Shown: piece after piece, positions 30,896 to 40,193 of the stretch
Layout: each line of letters starts with the position of its first letter
Position numbering within the stretch: the first letter of the stretch is position 1
Origin: Oscillospiraceae bacterium
Lineage (GTDB): Bacteria; Bacillota; Clostridia; Oscillospirales; Ruminococcaceae
Assembly (NCBI GenBank): GCA_016281125.1
Contig: JAEEIA010000041.1
Location: 1 to 64,000, forward strand
Direction: 5' to 3'
DNA length: 64,000 bases
Notes under the pieces: generated by a model
What the model was told of the DNA's origin: nothing
Seen by the model: only the letters and a program-made list of their open reading frames with translations
The model's database searches: none
Program-made: the position numbers and the translations under genes

Positions 30896-32035
30896 ATGCG
30901 CTTTCTGCATCTCGCCGATCTGCATATCGGCAAAGCGCTCCATAAGCAGAATCTGCTGGAAGATCAGCGTTATATTTTGCAGCAGATTCTTGAAATTGCC
31001 CGCACGCATCAGATTGACGCGGTTTTGATTGCGGGCGATGTATACCAGCGCAATGCGCCATCGGCGGACGCGATGACGCTGTTCAGCGATTTCCTGTCCA
31101 CAGTCGCGGAGATGCATCTGCCGTGCTATCTGATCAGCGGCAACCATGATTCCGCGGAACGCGTCGCGTATCTTTCAGAGATTGCGGCACGTTCCGGCAT
31201 ACGCATTGCGGGTGCAGGTGCGCCTTTTGTCCGGTCATACGAAACGGAGGATGCCTACGGCAAACTGACGGTTCATCTGATGCCGTTTACGTCGCCGCTG
31301 CCGGTGCGGCAGCAGTATCCGGAGGAGGCGGAGCAGATCCGTTCCTACGATGACGCGATCCGCGTGCTGCTTTCGCATCATCCGGTTCCGGACGACGGCG
31401 GGCGGCATATCATGGTTGCGCATCAGTTTCTGACGGGCGGTGCGGTCTGCGATTCCGAGGAGCTTGCCATCGGTGGGCTGGACAACATCTCCGCCGATCT
31501 GTTCGTCGGATACGACTATGTTGCGCTCGGGCATCTTCACGGCCCGCAGCAGGTTTCCCGCCCGACAATCCGGTATGCGGGTTCGCCGCTGAAATATTCG
31601 TTTTCCGAGGTGCATCAGCACAAATCTGTGACCATCGCGGATGTGCGGGAGAAGGGCAATGTTGTCATAGAAACCGTCCCGCTGGTGCCGCTGCATGAGA
31701 TGCAGGAACTGACCGGCTCGCTGGATGCGCTGATGCAGCATGAACAGACGGAGGATTATATCCATGTGATTCTGACGGACGGCAATCCGCCGGCGGATGC
31801 GGTCAGAATGCTGCGGACGGTGTTCCCGAACCTGCTGCAAATGACCGTGCAGAACACGCGCATCCGCACGGATTTTACGCCCGGTGCGCAGACGTTCCCG
31901 GAGCGGACGGATTTTGCATCCATGCTTTCGGATTTTTACGCGGCACAGAATCAGGGCGCCGCGCCGAAGGAGAAGCAGATGGAGATTGTCCGGGAACTGC
32001 TGGAAAAGCTGGACAAGGAGGCTGGTGCGCTGTGA
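30896..32035 (+). CDS. sbcD: Exonuclease SbcD (Mre11 homologue)
   Basis: A 379-residue metallophosphoesterase nuclease subunit; ATG 30896 after AAAGGAGGCTTTCT. Motifs: LHLADLHIGK, LIAGDVYQRNAPS, LISGNHDSAERV, MVAHQFLTGG, ALGHLHGPQ, all metal-binding. With SbcC it cleaves DNA hairpins and processes double-strand breaks. The stop overlaps the sbcC start (GTGA). Confidence 0.95.
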   Translation: MRFLHLADLHIGKALHKQNLLEDQRYILQQILEIARTHQIDAVLIAGDVYQRNAPSADAMTLFSDFLSTVAEMHLPCYLISGNHDSAERVAYLSEIAARSGIRIAGAGAPFVRSYETEDAYGKLTVHLMPFTSPLPVRQQYPEEAEQIRSYDDAIRVLLSHHPVPDDGGRHIMVAHQFLTGGAVCDSEELAIGGLDNISADLFVGYDYVALGHLHGPQQVSRPTIRYAGSPLKYSFSEVHQHKSVTIADVREKGNVVIETVPLVPLHEMQELTGSLDALMQHEQTEDYIHVILTDGNPPADAVRMLRTVFPNLLQMTVQNTRIRTDFTPGAQTFPERTDFASMLSDFYAAQNQGAAPKEKQMEIVRELLEKLDKEAGAL

Positions 32036-34653
32036 AACCGAGAAAACTGACGATGCAGGCGTTCGGCCCGTATGCCGGAACAACGGTTGTGGATTTCACG
32101 CAGCTGGAAAGCGTCGGGCTGTTCCTGATTGCGGGTGACACGGGCGCAGGAAAAACGACGATCTTCGATGCGATGTCTTTTGCACTTTACGGGGAGGCCA
32201 GCGGCGGAAACGAACGCCGCGCTGCTAGGAGCTTCCGCTCGGATTATGCCGATCCGGCGCGTGAAACGTCGGTTGAGCTGGAGTTTTCCCACCGCGGCGC
32301 CGTTTATACCATCGGGCGCGTGCCGGAGCATGAGCGCAGAAAGCTCCGCGGCGAAGGACTTGCGAAGGTCAAGGCATCTGCGTTCCTGAAAATGCCGGAC
32401 GGCAGAGTGTTCGACTCGATTCCGGAGGTCAATGCCGCCGTGCAGGGGCTGCTCGGGCTGGACAGAGAGCAGTTTGCGCAGACCGTCATGATTGCGCAGG
32501 GCGATTTCCTGAAAATCCTGAATGCGAAATCCGCTGACCGGCGCGCGCTGTTTCAGAAGCTGTTTTCCACGGTGCGCTATGCGCGGTTTCAGGAGCTCCT
32601 GCGGGATGCCTGCAATGAGTCCGGACAGAAGCTGACGCAGAACGCGCAGCAGATCATGTACGCCGCTGCGGATATTTCCGGCGCAGAGGATCCCGATGCG
32701 GAGAGCATATTCGGTATGCTGAAAAGCGATCCTGTGTATGCAGGGCAGGCGATTCCGCTGCTGGAATCGCTCTGCAAAACGCAGGAGGAACGGCTCCGGC
32801 TCCGGCGCGGCGATACCGAAAAGATGGAATCCGCACTCCTGGAAAAAACATCCGCAGCGGAGCAGGCACTGCATCAGAATGATCTGCTCCGAAAGCTGAA
32901 AATGACAGAGCAGTCGCTTGCGGAGATGCTGACACAGAAGGATGAAACGGAGCAGCTCCAGCAGGAGCTCGATGCCTCAGAACAGGCTGCCGCGGTCAAT
33001 CAGCATTATACGGTGTTGCAGTCTGCCGGAAAGCAGGAGGCCGAGGCGAAATCTGCCGCAGAGGCTCGCATTGCGGAGCTCCCGGCGCTGGAGGCTGCAT
33101 ATGCGGAAGCAGAATCGGCATATGCCGCCGCAGAAAAGGCCGCCGCAGATATTTTTGTGCTCAATGAGAAAAAGCAGAAGGCGGAGCGGGCGCTCGAGCT
33201 GCTGAAAAAACGGCGTCTTGCAGCAGACCTGCATGAGAAGGCAGTCGTGCAGATGACCGAATGTGCAGCTGATCTGGAGCAGGCATCCATGCTGCACAAA
33301 AAGGTGCTGCTGGCTTATCGCGCAGGGCTGGCCGGGACACTCGCGGAACAGCTGGAGGACGGGAAAGCCTGTCCGGTCTGCGGTTCGTGTACACATCCCG
33401 CACCGGCGGAAAAGCCTGCGCATACCCCGACGGATGCGGACGCAGACCGTGCGGCAAAGGCGGTCAATGAAGCGATTGCGCGCTATGAGCGGCAGAGCCA
33501 GGCCGTCGCGGAAAAGCAGCAGGCACTTGACGCGCTGGCAGAGGAGCTCTCTGCGGTCTGCGGTGATGAGATTCCCGATGAAACGGAATTGCAGGAAAAC
33601 TGTACGAAGGCGGCAGCCCTTGCGGAACGGCTTTCCGAAGAGCAGCGCAGAACGCAGCTTGTGATGCAGCGCGCCGAACGCGAGCTTGCATCGAAAAAGG
33701 CTGCCGCTGCGGAGGCGGGGACTGCATGGGAACGCAGCCGGACGCTGTCCTGTGATCTGGCGGGGAAATACGAGGCCGCGCTGGCGGCTTCCGATTTTCC
33801 GGATGAAGCGGCATTTCTTTCCGCACTGCGCAGTCCCGAGCAGATGATGCTGCTCAGGAGCCGACTGCGTACCTACCGTGACCGGATGCAGCAGCTCAGC
33901 GGTCAGCTGGAAAGCTACCGCAGTCAGTGTACAATCACGGAGCCGCTGCCGGTTGAAGCGCTCCAGCAGGAGATTGCCGCGCTCCGGAAGGAGAAGGCCG
34001 CAGCCGATGCCGCATATCAGTCGGCGGCACGCAGTCTGCAAGGCAATCAGAAGGCGCTGCGCACGCTGGTTCCGCTGACCGAGCAGCGGAAACTGCTCTC
34101 GGAATACGAGGCGGAGGCCCGCGATCTGTACCGCACGGTCAGCGGGCAGCAGACCGGTCAGATGAAGCTCAGCTTTGAGGCGTATGTGCAGCAGTTTTAT
34201 TTCCGGCGGGTTGCCGATGCGGCGAATCAGCGGCTCTGCTTCCTGACGAACGACAACTATGCGCTCCGGTGCAGAACCGAGGGCGGCTCCCTGCGCGGGC
34301 AGACCGGTCTTGATCTTGAGGTCTATGACAGCACGACCGGCGCATGGCGCGAGGTTTCGACGCTGTCCGGCGGCGAATCGTTTCTGGCCTCGCTGGCACT
34401 GGCGCTTGGGCTCTCGGATGTCGTGCAGCAGCAGAGCGGCGGCATCACGCTGGATGCGATGTTCATTGATGAGGGCTTCGGTTCCCTGGACGAGCAGGCA
34501 CTGCGGCAGGCGATCCGGATGCTTTCGCGGCTGGCGGACGGCTCACGGCTGATCGGCGTCATCTCCCATGTGACGGAGCTGAAGGATGCGATTCCCGCGC
34601 AGATCCGCATTACAAAGGATTCAAGCGGCAGCCGGATTACGGTCATCGCGTGA
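32032..34653 (+). CDS. sbcC: SbcC ATPase (Rad50 homologue)
   Basis: An 873-residue SMC-like ATPase starting at GTG 32032, overlapping the sbcD stop by four bases. Walker A GDTGAGKTT near residue 37, Q-loop region QTVMIAQGDFLKIL, two coiled-coil arms, a zinc hook CPVC at 447-450, then the signature STLSGGESFLASLALALGLS and Walker B MFIDEGFGSLDEQAL. Somewhat shorter than the ~1000 residues common in the family because of short coiled coils. Works with SbcD in DNA end processing. Confidence 0.95.
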   Translation: MKPRKLTMQAFGPYAGTTVVDFTQLESVGLFLIAGDTGAGKTTIFDAMSFALYGEASGGNERRAARSFRSDYADPARETSVELEFSHRGAVYTIGRVPEHERRKLRGEGLAKVKASAFLKMPDGRVFDSIPEVNAAVQGLLGLDREQFAQTVMIAQGDFLKILNAKSADRRALFQKLFSTVRYARFQELLRDACNESGQKLTQNAQQIMYAAADISGAEDPDAESIFGMLKSDPVYAGQAIPLLESLCKTQEERLRLRRGDTEKMESALLEKTSAAEQALHQNDLLRKLKMTEQSLAEMLTQKDETEQLQQELDASEQAAAVNQHYTVLQSAGKQEAEAKSAAEARIAELPALEAAYAEAESAYAAAEKAAADIFVLNEKKQKAERALELLKKRRLAADLHEKAVVQMTECAADLEQASMLHKKVLLAYRAGLAGTLAEQLEDGKACPVCGSCTHPAPAEKPAHTPTDADADRAAKAVNEAIARYERQSQAVAEKQQALDALAEELSAVCGDEIPDETELQENCTKAAALAERLSEEQRRTQLVMQRAERELASKKAAAAEAGTAWERSRTLSCDLAGKYEAALAASDFPDEAAFLSALRSPEQMMLLRSRLRTYRDRMQQLSGQLESYRSQCTITEPLPVEALQQEIAALRKEKAAADAAYQSAARSLQGNQKALRTLVPLTEQRKLLSEYEAEARDLYRTVSGQQTGQMKLSFEAYVQQFYFRRVADAANQRLCFLTNDNYALRCRTEGGSLRGQTGLDLEVYDSTTGAWREVSTLSGGESFLASLALALGLSDVVQQQSGGITLDAMFIDEGFGSLDEQALRQAIRMLSRLADGSRLIGVISHVTELKDAIPAQIRITKDSSGSRITVIA

Positions 34654-34724
34654 GAAACTGGCACCGGTTCGGTACGGAAATCGGAGAAAGTTGTATTTTT
34701 TCTGACGAAATAGCAGACAAATAC

Positions 34725-34753
34725 TTGACAAAAAAAGGTAATTCATGTAAAAT
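34725..34753 (+). promoter_or_regulatory. Promoter of the clostripain-family gene
   Basis: TTGACA (34725-34730), 17-bp spacer, TAAAAT (34748-34753). Confidence 0.75.
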
Positions 34754-34789
34754 AGTATCAGAATCTTGCAAGTATAGGAGGATTGCAAT

Positions 34790-37162
34790 ATGGATCAGAA
34801 TCGCCCAAAGGGACGTGAGAAGCATGTGACCTCCGGCGGCTCCGGTGTTCACCGCCGCGGTGACGGCCTCGGAACCGGTCCGGTCGGATCGCAGAACGGC
34901 TATGCAGGCAGGCAGGAGTCCGGCGGCGGCCACGGAAAGCGTGCGGCAGCAGCCGGCGGCGGTGGAACCATTCTGCTTCTGGTGCTTGTATTTTTGATGC
35001 TCAAGGGCTGCGGCGGCGGCCTCGGGAACCTCGGCGGAGGCGGCGGAACGGCCGATCTCACCGAGCTGCTCGGCGGGGGCGGCGGAGATCTGCCGTACCA
35101 TTCCGGGCAGCAGCAGGAGGAGCAGCATGTTGTGCCGGATTCCACGCCGGTGGACAATACCGTTGCATCCGGCTCCCGCGATAAGCGCACGAAGATTCTC
35201 GGCAACAATCAGGATACCGTCACCATGATGCTCTATGTCTGCGGAACGGATCTGGAATCCAAGAGCGGCATGGCATCCGCTGACCTCGGGGAGATTGCAA
35301 GTGCGACCTACGGCGACAATGTCAATGTGATTGTCTACACCGGCGGCTGTGCCGGCTGGAAGACGCAGGGCATCAGCAGCCAGGTCAACCAGATCTACCG
35401 TGTGCGGAATCAGCAGCTTGAGCGTCTGGAAGCGGATATGGGCAATAAGCCGATGACCGATCCAGCTACGCTCTCCGAATTCATCCGCTATTGCAACAAG
35501 AATTTCCCGGCAAACCGCAATGAGCTGATCTTCTGGGATCACGGCGGGGGATCCGTCAGCGGTTACGGCTATGACGAAAAGCTGAGAAACGGCGGCTCCA
35601 TGGATCTGGCCGGTATCAGCCAGGCACTCCGCGACGGCGGCGTGACCTTCGATTTCGTCGGCTTTGACGCCTGCCTGATGGCGACCGCGGAAACTGCGCT
35701 GATGCTGAATGATTACGCGGATTATATGGTTGCATCCGAGGAAACCGAGCCGGGTATCGGCTGGTATTATACCAACTGGGTCACCAAGCTCGGCGAGAAC
35801 ACTTCGATGCCGACTGTGGAAATCGGCAAGCTGATCTGTGATGACTTCACCTCTGCATGTGCCAGAAAGTGCCCCGGTCAGCAGACCACGCTCTCTGTCA
35901 TTGACCTTGCGGAGTTTTCCAATACCGTGCCGGACAAGCTCAGCGCATTTGCGCAGTCTGTCAGCAGCCTGATGGAGAAGAAAGAATATCAGCAGGTTTC
36001 GGATGCGCGCTACGGCACCAGAGAATTCGCGTCCAGCAACCGCATTGACCAGGTCGATCTGACACATCTGGCGCTGAACATGAAGACATCTGAGGGCAAG
36101 GCGCTTGCAGAAACGCTGCAAAAGGCCGTCAAGTACAACCGCACGTCCTCGAATATGACGAATGCCTACGGTGTTTCCATCTTCTTCCCGTACCGGAATT
36201 CCAAGTATGTTGCACCGGCTTGCAATACCTATAACCAGATCAACATGAACTCCGCATATACCAAGTGTATCCGGCAGTTTGCCAGCCTCCAGACCAGCGG
36301 TCAGATCGCGTCCGGCGGCTCCGGCTCTCCGCTGGAATCGCTGTTCGGTATGGGCGGCAGCAGCGGCGGCGCTGCAGGCGCGGATATGATCGGCTCGCTG
36401 CTGAGCGGCTTCCTCTCCTCCGGCATGGCAGGCGGCAAGAGCATTGCAGGCCTGGATTCGTCCAACATTGACTTCATGAACGATCTGCCGATGAGCCAGG
36501 ACGAGGTTGCGCAGTACATCTCGATGAACCAGCTCCCGAAGGACAGCCTCACCTGGTTTGAGGAGAACGGTCAGTATAAGATGACGCTCTCAAAGGATCA
36601 GTGGAAGCTCGTCGAGAAGGTCGATAAAAACGTGTTCTACGATGACGGCTCCGGCTATGTTGATCTTGGACTGGACAATGTCTACGACTTTGATGACAAG
36701 GGCAATCTGCTCGCCGATACCGACCGCACATGGCTTGCGATCAACGGTCAGGTGGTTGCATATTACCACATGAATACCGTGACGAACGGCGACGATTACC
36801 GCATCGACGGTTATGTTCCGTGCATGCTGAACGGCGAGCGCGCAAAGCTGCTGCTTGTGTTCGATCAGGATCATAAGTACGGCTTCATTTCCGGCGCGGA
36901 AACCGATTATCACAACAACGAAACCGAAACCGTCGCAAAGAGCTTTACCGAGCTGACGCCCGGCGACAAGCTGGAGTTTGTCTGCGATTACTATTCCTAT
37001 GACGGACAGTATCTGGACAGCTACTACCTTGGCGATGAGATGACCGTCACAGATAAGATGGAGATCAGCAATGTCAATGTCGGTGACGGCGCAATCAGCA
37101 TTATGTATCTGTTCACGGACATTTACAACAACGAAACCTGGTCGGATAAGATCGTCCAGTAA
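34790..37162 (+). CDS. Clostripain-family (C11) cysteine protease, membrane-anchored
   Basis: A 790-residue protein; ATG 34790 after AGGAGGATTGCAAT. A Gly-rich cytoplasmic start is followed by one membrane segment (~58-73, GTILLLVLVFLMLKGC), a Gly-rich linker, and the C11 peptidase domain (~140-480): MMLYVCGTDLES, catalytic His251 in WDHGGG, catalytic Cys295 in FDACLM. A second Gly/Ser linker (~500-545) and a beta-rich C-terminal region follow. C11 enzymes cut after Arg or Lys. Expected outside the cell; the target is unknown. Confidence 0.9.
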   Translation: MDQNRPKGREKHVTSGGSGVHRRGDGLGTGPVGSQNGYAGRQESGGGHGKRAAAAGGGGTILLLVLVFLMLKGCGGGLGNLGGGGGTADLTELLGGGGGDLPYHSGQQQEEQHVVPDSTPVDNTVASGSRDKRTKILGNNQDTVTMMLYVCGTDLESKSGMASADLGEIASATYGDNVNVIVYTGGCAGWKTQGISSQVNQIYRVRNQQLERLEADMGNKPMTDPATLSEFIRYCNKNFPANRNELIFWDHGGGSVSGYGYDEKLRNGGSMDLAGISQALRDGGVTFDFVGFDACLMATAETALMLNDYADYMVASEETEPGIGWYYTNWVTKLGENTSMPTVEIGKLICDDFTSACARKCPGQQTTLSVIDLAEFSNTVPDKLSAFAQSVSSLMEKKEYQQVSDARYGTREFASSNRIDQVDLTHLALNMKTSEGKALAETLQKAVKYNRTSSNMTNAYGVSIFFPYRNSKYVAPACNTYNQINMNSAYTKCIRQFASLQTSGQIASGGSGSPLESLFGMGGSSGGAAGADMIGSLLSGFLSSGMAGGKSIAGLDSSNIDFMNDLPMSQDEVAQYISMNQLPKDSLTWFEENGQYKMTLSKDQWKLVEKVDKNVFYDDGSGYVDLGLDNVYDFDDKGNLLADTDRTWLAINGQVVAYYHMNTVTNGDDYRIDGYVPCMLNGERAKLLLVFDQDHKYGFISGAETDYHNNETETVAKSFTELTPGDKLEFVCDYYSYDGQYLDSYYLGDEMTVTDKMEISNVNVGDGAISIMYLFTDIYNNETWSDKIVQ

Positions 37163-37172
37163 CATGAAACGC

Positions 37173-37203
37173 AAAGCACCCTGCAAAAACAGGGTGCTTT
37201 GTT
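37173..37203 (+). terminator. Terminator after the C11 protease gene
   Basis: A perfect 11-bp stem (AAAGCACCCTG with CAGGGTGCTTT, 37173-37200), 6-base loop, then GTTCT. Confidence 0.85.
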
Positions 37204-37225
37204 CTGAAAGGAGTCTTTCGCGGAT

Positions 37226-37495
37226 ATGCTGAAATATATGCTGATTATTTTCGCAGTGATCAGTCTGCTGACGTTCATCGTCTACGGGCTGGACAAGCAC
37301 GCGGCCAAGCAGCATACATGGCGCGCGCCGGAACGCAGACTGCTGCTGTTCGGATTTGCAGGCGGCGCTGTCGGTGCGCTGCTCGGAATGCAGGTGTTTC
37401 ACCACAAAACCAAAAAGGCGTATTTCTGGGCGGTCAATCTGCTCGGCCTTGTATGGCAGGCCGGTGTGTGTATCTGGCTGCTGCTGAAACCGTAA
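37226..37495 (+). CDS. DUF1294 small membrane protein
   Basis: An 89-residue protein with three membrane segments; ATG 37226, with AAAGGAG 12 bases upstream. The family signature YGLDKHAAKQHTWRAPERRL is clear, followed by GGAVGALLGMQVFHHKTKK. Function of DUF1294 is unknown. Confidence 0.85.
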   Translation: MLKYMLIIFAVISLLTFIVYGLDKHAAKQHTWRAPERRLLLFGFAGGAVGALLGMQVFHHKTKKAYFWAVNLLGLVWQAGVCIWLLLKP

Positions 37496-37501
37496 AACAG
37501 A

Positions 37502-37536
37502 ACCCCCGCAAAGCATTTTTGCTCTGCGGGGGTATT
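37502..37536. terminator. Bidirectional terminator between DUF1294 and GH9 genes
   Basis: ACCCCCGCA (37502-37510) pairs with TGCGGGGGT (37525-37533); inner AGCA/TGCT extends the stem. T/A runs lie on both sides. Confidence 0.85.
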
Positions 37537-37546
37537 TGTCTGTCTG

Positions 37547-40003
37547 TTACGGAGCAAGCTCCTCAGCGGTGATAATCTTTGCGATATATTTCAGAATCTT
37601 CGTGGTATCAAAGCCGTCAACGATACCGTCGCCGGTGACGTCGGCATTGCGTCTGCCCTGATCGGTCATCTTTGCTTCGGCGTCGGAAACCGCAAACCGA
37701 GCAATCAGAACCGCATCGGAAACGTCAACGCCTTCATCGCAGTTTGCGTTGCCCCAGTCAATGTTGGAAGGGGGAGCAAGTGTCGTGGTCGTTTCCTTGG
37801 TCACGGTGCCGAGGTATGCGCCGTTCTCGTAGCACTCTTTGCATACGCCGCGCAGTGGGCCGTAAACAATATCGGATTCCGGAACTTCCTTGCCGCACTC
37901 ATCGCACTTGACCATTTTGACCGGTGCTGTCGTGGTCGCAGGTGCTGCGGTCGTGGTTTCCGGTGCAGCGGTCGTGACCTTCGGCGGATCGGTGACCGGG
38001 CGGGAAGAACCGTTCGGCGCCGGGTTCGCACTGGTGGAGCCGGTGCCCTTGGTGCCGTCCGGCTCAACGCCGGAAATCAGCACGCCGTTTTCATAAACCG
38101 GGATGTAGGCGGTGTATTCGTTCGCTGTGCCGCCCAGACCCTTTGCGGACGGGTCATTCGTTGCATCCCAGCCCTTGCCGTAGTTCGGATACACAAGTGC
38201 AAGCAGAATCTCGCACTGATGCTGACCCTCGGAGATCGGCATGAATGCTCTGCCGTCCGGGAAGTTGACCTCAACGTAGTAGATATTGCCCTTGTACTGC
38301 TTCGGCTTGGAGATTTCCGCAGCCTTGACGCCGTCGCCGGAATACATGCCGGTCTGGTCGCGGTCCACGCGCATCTCCACGCTGGTCGGATCCAGTCCTG
38401 CGTCAATAATCTCGCTGAGATCCATGTAGTAGCGCATCGAGATGTTATCAACGACACGAGCCGGCCATGCGGTGTGGTTCGTGATCTTCATGCTGACGGT
38501 TGTGCCGCCGGAATCGCTGGTTGCCTTTGCCTCAACGAAGAACTCATCCTCACGCTCCTCCGGATACGGAAAGCTCGGATCGCCCTTGCCGCCGTATTTC
38601 TCGAGCATCTTGCAGAGCATTGCGGTGTAGCCGGAATTGTAGTCCGTTGTGACCTCGTTGCAGATGTAGTCACCGCGGTCATCATTGAAGGAGCCGTCCT
38701 GCTTCGGGCCGCCGACCAGCGCGCCGTACAGAATGTGGCGGTTCAGCGTCGGTGTCTTTTCGGCATTCTTCCACGAGCCGTGTGCGGTTCTGTGGTGGCA
38801 GCATTTCGGGGAATTATCAGCGTAGCCGACCACATAGCACTGCTTGTTCGGGTTGTCGCCGAGTGCGAAATTGACCTGCTTCTCAGCCAGTGCCATATAC
38901 TTGTCATAGTTTGCATCGTCCTTGAACAGGTTGTCACATGCATATGCACAGGTGAATGCAAATGAATTTGCGTGACGCAGGCAGCCCCAGTTCTGAACAT
39001 AGATCAGACCGCCCGGAACGGTGTCCTTGGATTCCAGCCAGTAGTCAAGGTGACGCTTGGCCTGTGTTTTCCATGCTTCGTCGCCGGTATTGATTGCGTA
39101 GAGGATCGTTGCACCCTGCTGCACATCGTCCCAGCAGTGGCACCACGAATACTTCAGCATATCGCCCTGTCCCATTTCCGTGCCAAGACTGGATTTGTAG
39201 GATGCAGCCTTTTCAAGATAGGAGCTGTCCTTGGTTGCCATATACAGCCAGTTACAGCAGTAGAACAGGTCGTCATAGAACTGACGGGACTCATAGAAGC
39301 CCTGTGCGTCGGACTTGTTGTAGGTCGCGTCGCTGCGGTCGGCGTCTGCCATTTTGAACATGCTGACCGCGTGCTTGAGGTAGCTGTCGAGCACGGAGCT
39401 GTCCACACGCCCCTGCAATGCGCAGTAGCCTGCTGCAAGTGCAGAAGCCATCTGTGCGGTGACGGCCGAGCAGTTTCTGCCCTTCAGAACGCCGCGGCAG
39501 TCGGCGTTGCCCTGATCCTTCATGCCGTATTCCAGCAGTTCGCAGGGTCCCCACCATGTGTGGTCCTTCTGGCCGAGGCCGACCTGATAGATGACCGAGT
39601 CGCCGAGGTCGCAGTCAACAAAATAGTCAAGCGCCCATTTCAGGTTGTTGACATAGTTTGTCATCTCACCGGCATTTTCGACGCCGTTCGGATAGGCGTA
39701 AAGTCCCCATGCGAGCATGGCTGCCGAATAGGCCATCGGCAGATTGAATTTTGCGTGGTCGCCTGCATCAAACCAGCCGCCGAGCAGCCCGTCTTCGAGT
39801 CCAGCATCGCCGCGCCATTCCACACGGTTCCACTCCGGCAGCTTACCGGCCTGCTGACACTCATAGAAGTAAAGTGACATCTGGAGTGCCTTGCCGTAGT
39901 CCAGATCGGCAGCCGCGGTCACATTTGCAGCCGGTATGGACTGCATCATGCCTGCGAGCACGGCGGCAGCGCTTGCCAGCGCCGTGATCCGTTTTCTTCT
40001 CAT
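37547..40003 (-). CDS. Cellulosomal endoglucanase: GH9 - CBM3c - CxxC module - dockerin
   Basis: An 818-residue secreted enzyme; ATG 40003 with CAGGAGGGGATT upstream. Signal peptide ~1-32. GH9 catalytic domain ~33-480 (GGWFDAGDHAKFNLPMAYSA with the catalytic Asp; NEVTTDYNSGYTAML with the acid Glu), fused to a CBM3c-like module ~485-650, the usual layout of processive GH9 endoglucanases. After a Thr/Pro linker comes an unusual ~35-residue piece (KCDECGKEVPESDIVYG, then CKECYENG) with two CxxC pairs, then a C-terminal dockerin ~750-815 (NCDEGVDVSDAVLIARFAV, ADVTGDGIVDGFDTTKILKY). Cuts cellulose within a cellulosome. Divergent from the GH43 gene. Confidence 0.92.
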   Translation of the reverse strand: MRRKRITALASAAAVLAGMMQSIPAANVTAAADLDYGKALQMSLYFYECQQAGKLPEWNRVEWRGDAGLEDGLLGGWFDAGDHAKFNLPMAYSAAMLAWGLYAYPNGVENAGEMTNYVNNLKWALDYFVDCDLGDSVIYQVGLGQKDHTWWGPCELLEYGMKDQGNADCRGVLKGRNCSAVTAQMASALAAGYCALQGRVDSSVLDSYLKHAVSMFKMADADRSDATYNKSDAQGFYESRQFYDDLFYCCNWLYMATKDSSYLEKAASYKSSLGTEMGQGDMLKYSWCHCWDDVQQGATILYAINTGDEAWKTQAKRHLDYWLESKDTVPGGLIYVQNWGCLRHANSFAFTCAYACDNLFKDDANYDKYMALAEKQVNFALGDNPNKQCYVVGYADNSPKCCHHRTAHGSWKNAEKTPTLNRHILYGALVGGPKQDGSFNDDRGDYICNEVTTDYNSGYTAMLCKMLEKYGGKGDPSFPYPEEREDEFFVEAKATSDSGGTTVSMKITNHTAWPARVVDNISMRYYMDLSEIIDAGLDPTSVEMRVDRDQTGMYSGDGVKAAEISKPKQYKGNIYYVEVNFPDGRAFMPISEGQHQCEILLALVYPNYGKGWDATNDPSAKGLGGTANEYTAYIPVYENGVLISGVEPDGTKGTGSTSANPAPNGSSRPVTDPPKVTTAAPETTTAAPATTTAPVKMVKCDECGKEVPESDIVYGPLRGVCKECYENGAYLGTVTKETTTTLAPPSNIDWGNANCDEGVDVSDAVLIARFAVSDAEAKMTDQGRRNADVTGDGIVDGFDTTKILKYIAKIITAEELAP

Positions 40004-40029
40004 AGAAAAATCCCCTCCTGAATTTATCC

Positions 40030-40085
40030 TGTGGCATACTGCGCCACGATACCTATATTATGCCACAAATCTGCGCCTTTGTCAA
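40030..40085 (-). promoter_or_regulatory. GH9 promoter with a 9-bp inverted repeat over the -10
   Basis: Minus strand TTGACA (40085-40080), 17-bp spacer, CATAAT (40062-40057). TGTGGCATA (40030-40038) and TATGCCACA (40059-40067) are perfect inverted repeats 20 bp apart; the right arm covers the -10. A repressor site is likely. Confidence 0.65.
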
Positions 40086-40130
40086 GTCGTTATTTGTGCA
40101 AATCCGTAACAAAAATAATACAATGCAATA

Positions 40131-40159
40131 TTTACAGCGGGAAAACAATGTGCTATAAT
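40131..40159 (+). promoter_or_regulatory. Promoter of the GH43-ricin gene
   Basis: TTTACA (40131-40136), 17-bp spacer, TATAAT (40154-40159). Confidence 0.75.
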
Positions 40160-40193
40160 AGAAGTATAAATAATTTTTTGGGGGGATATTGCC

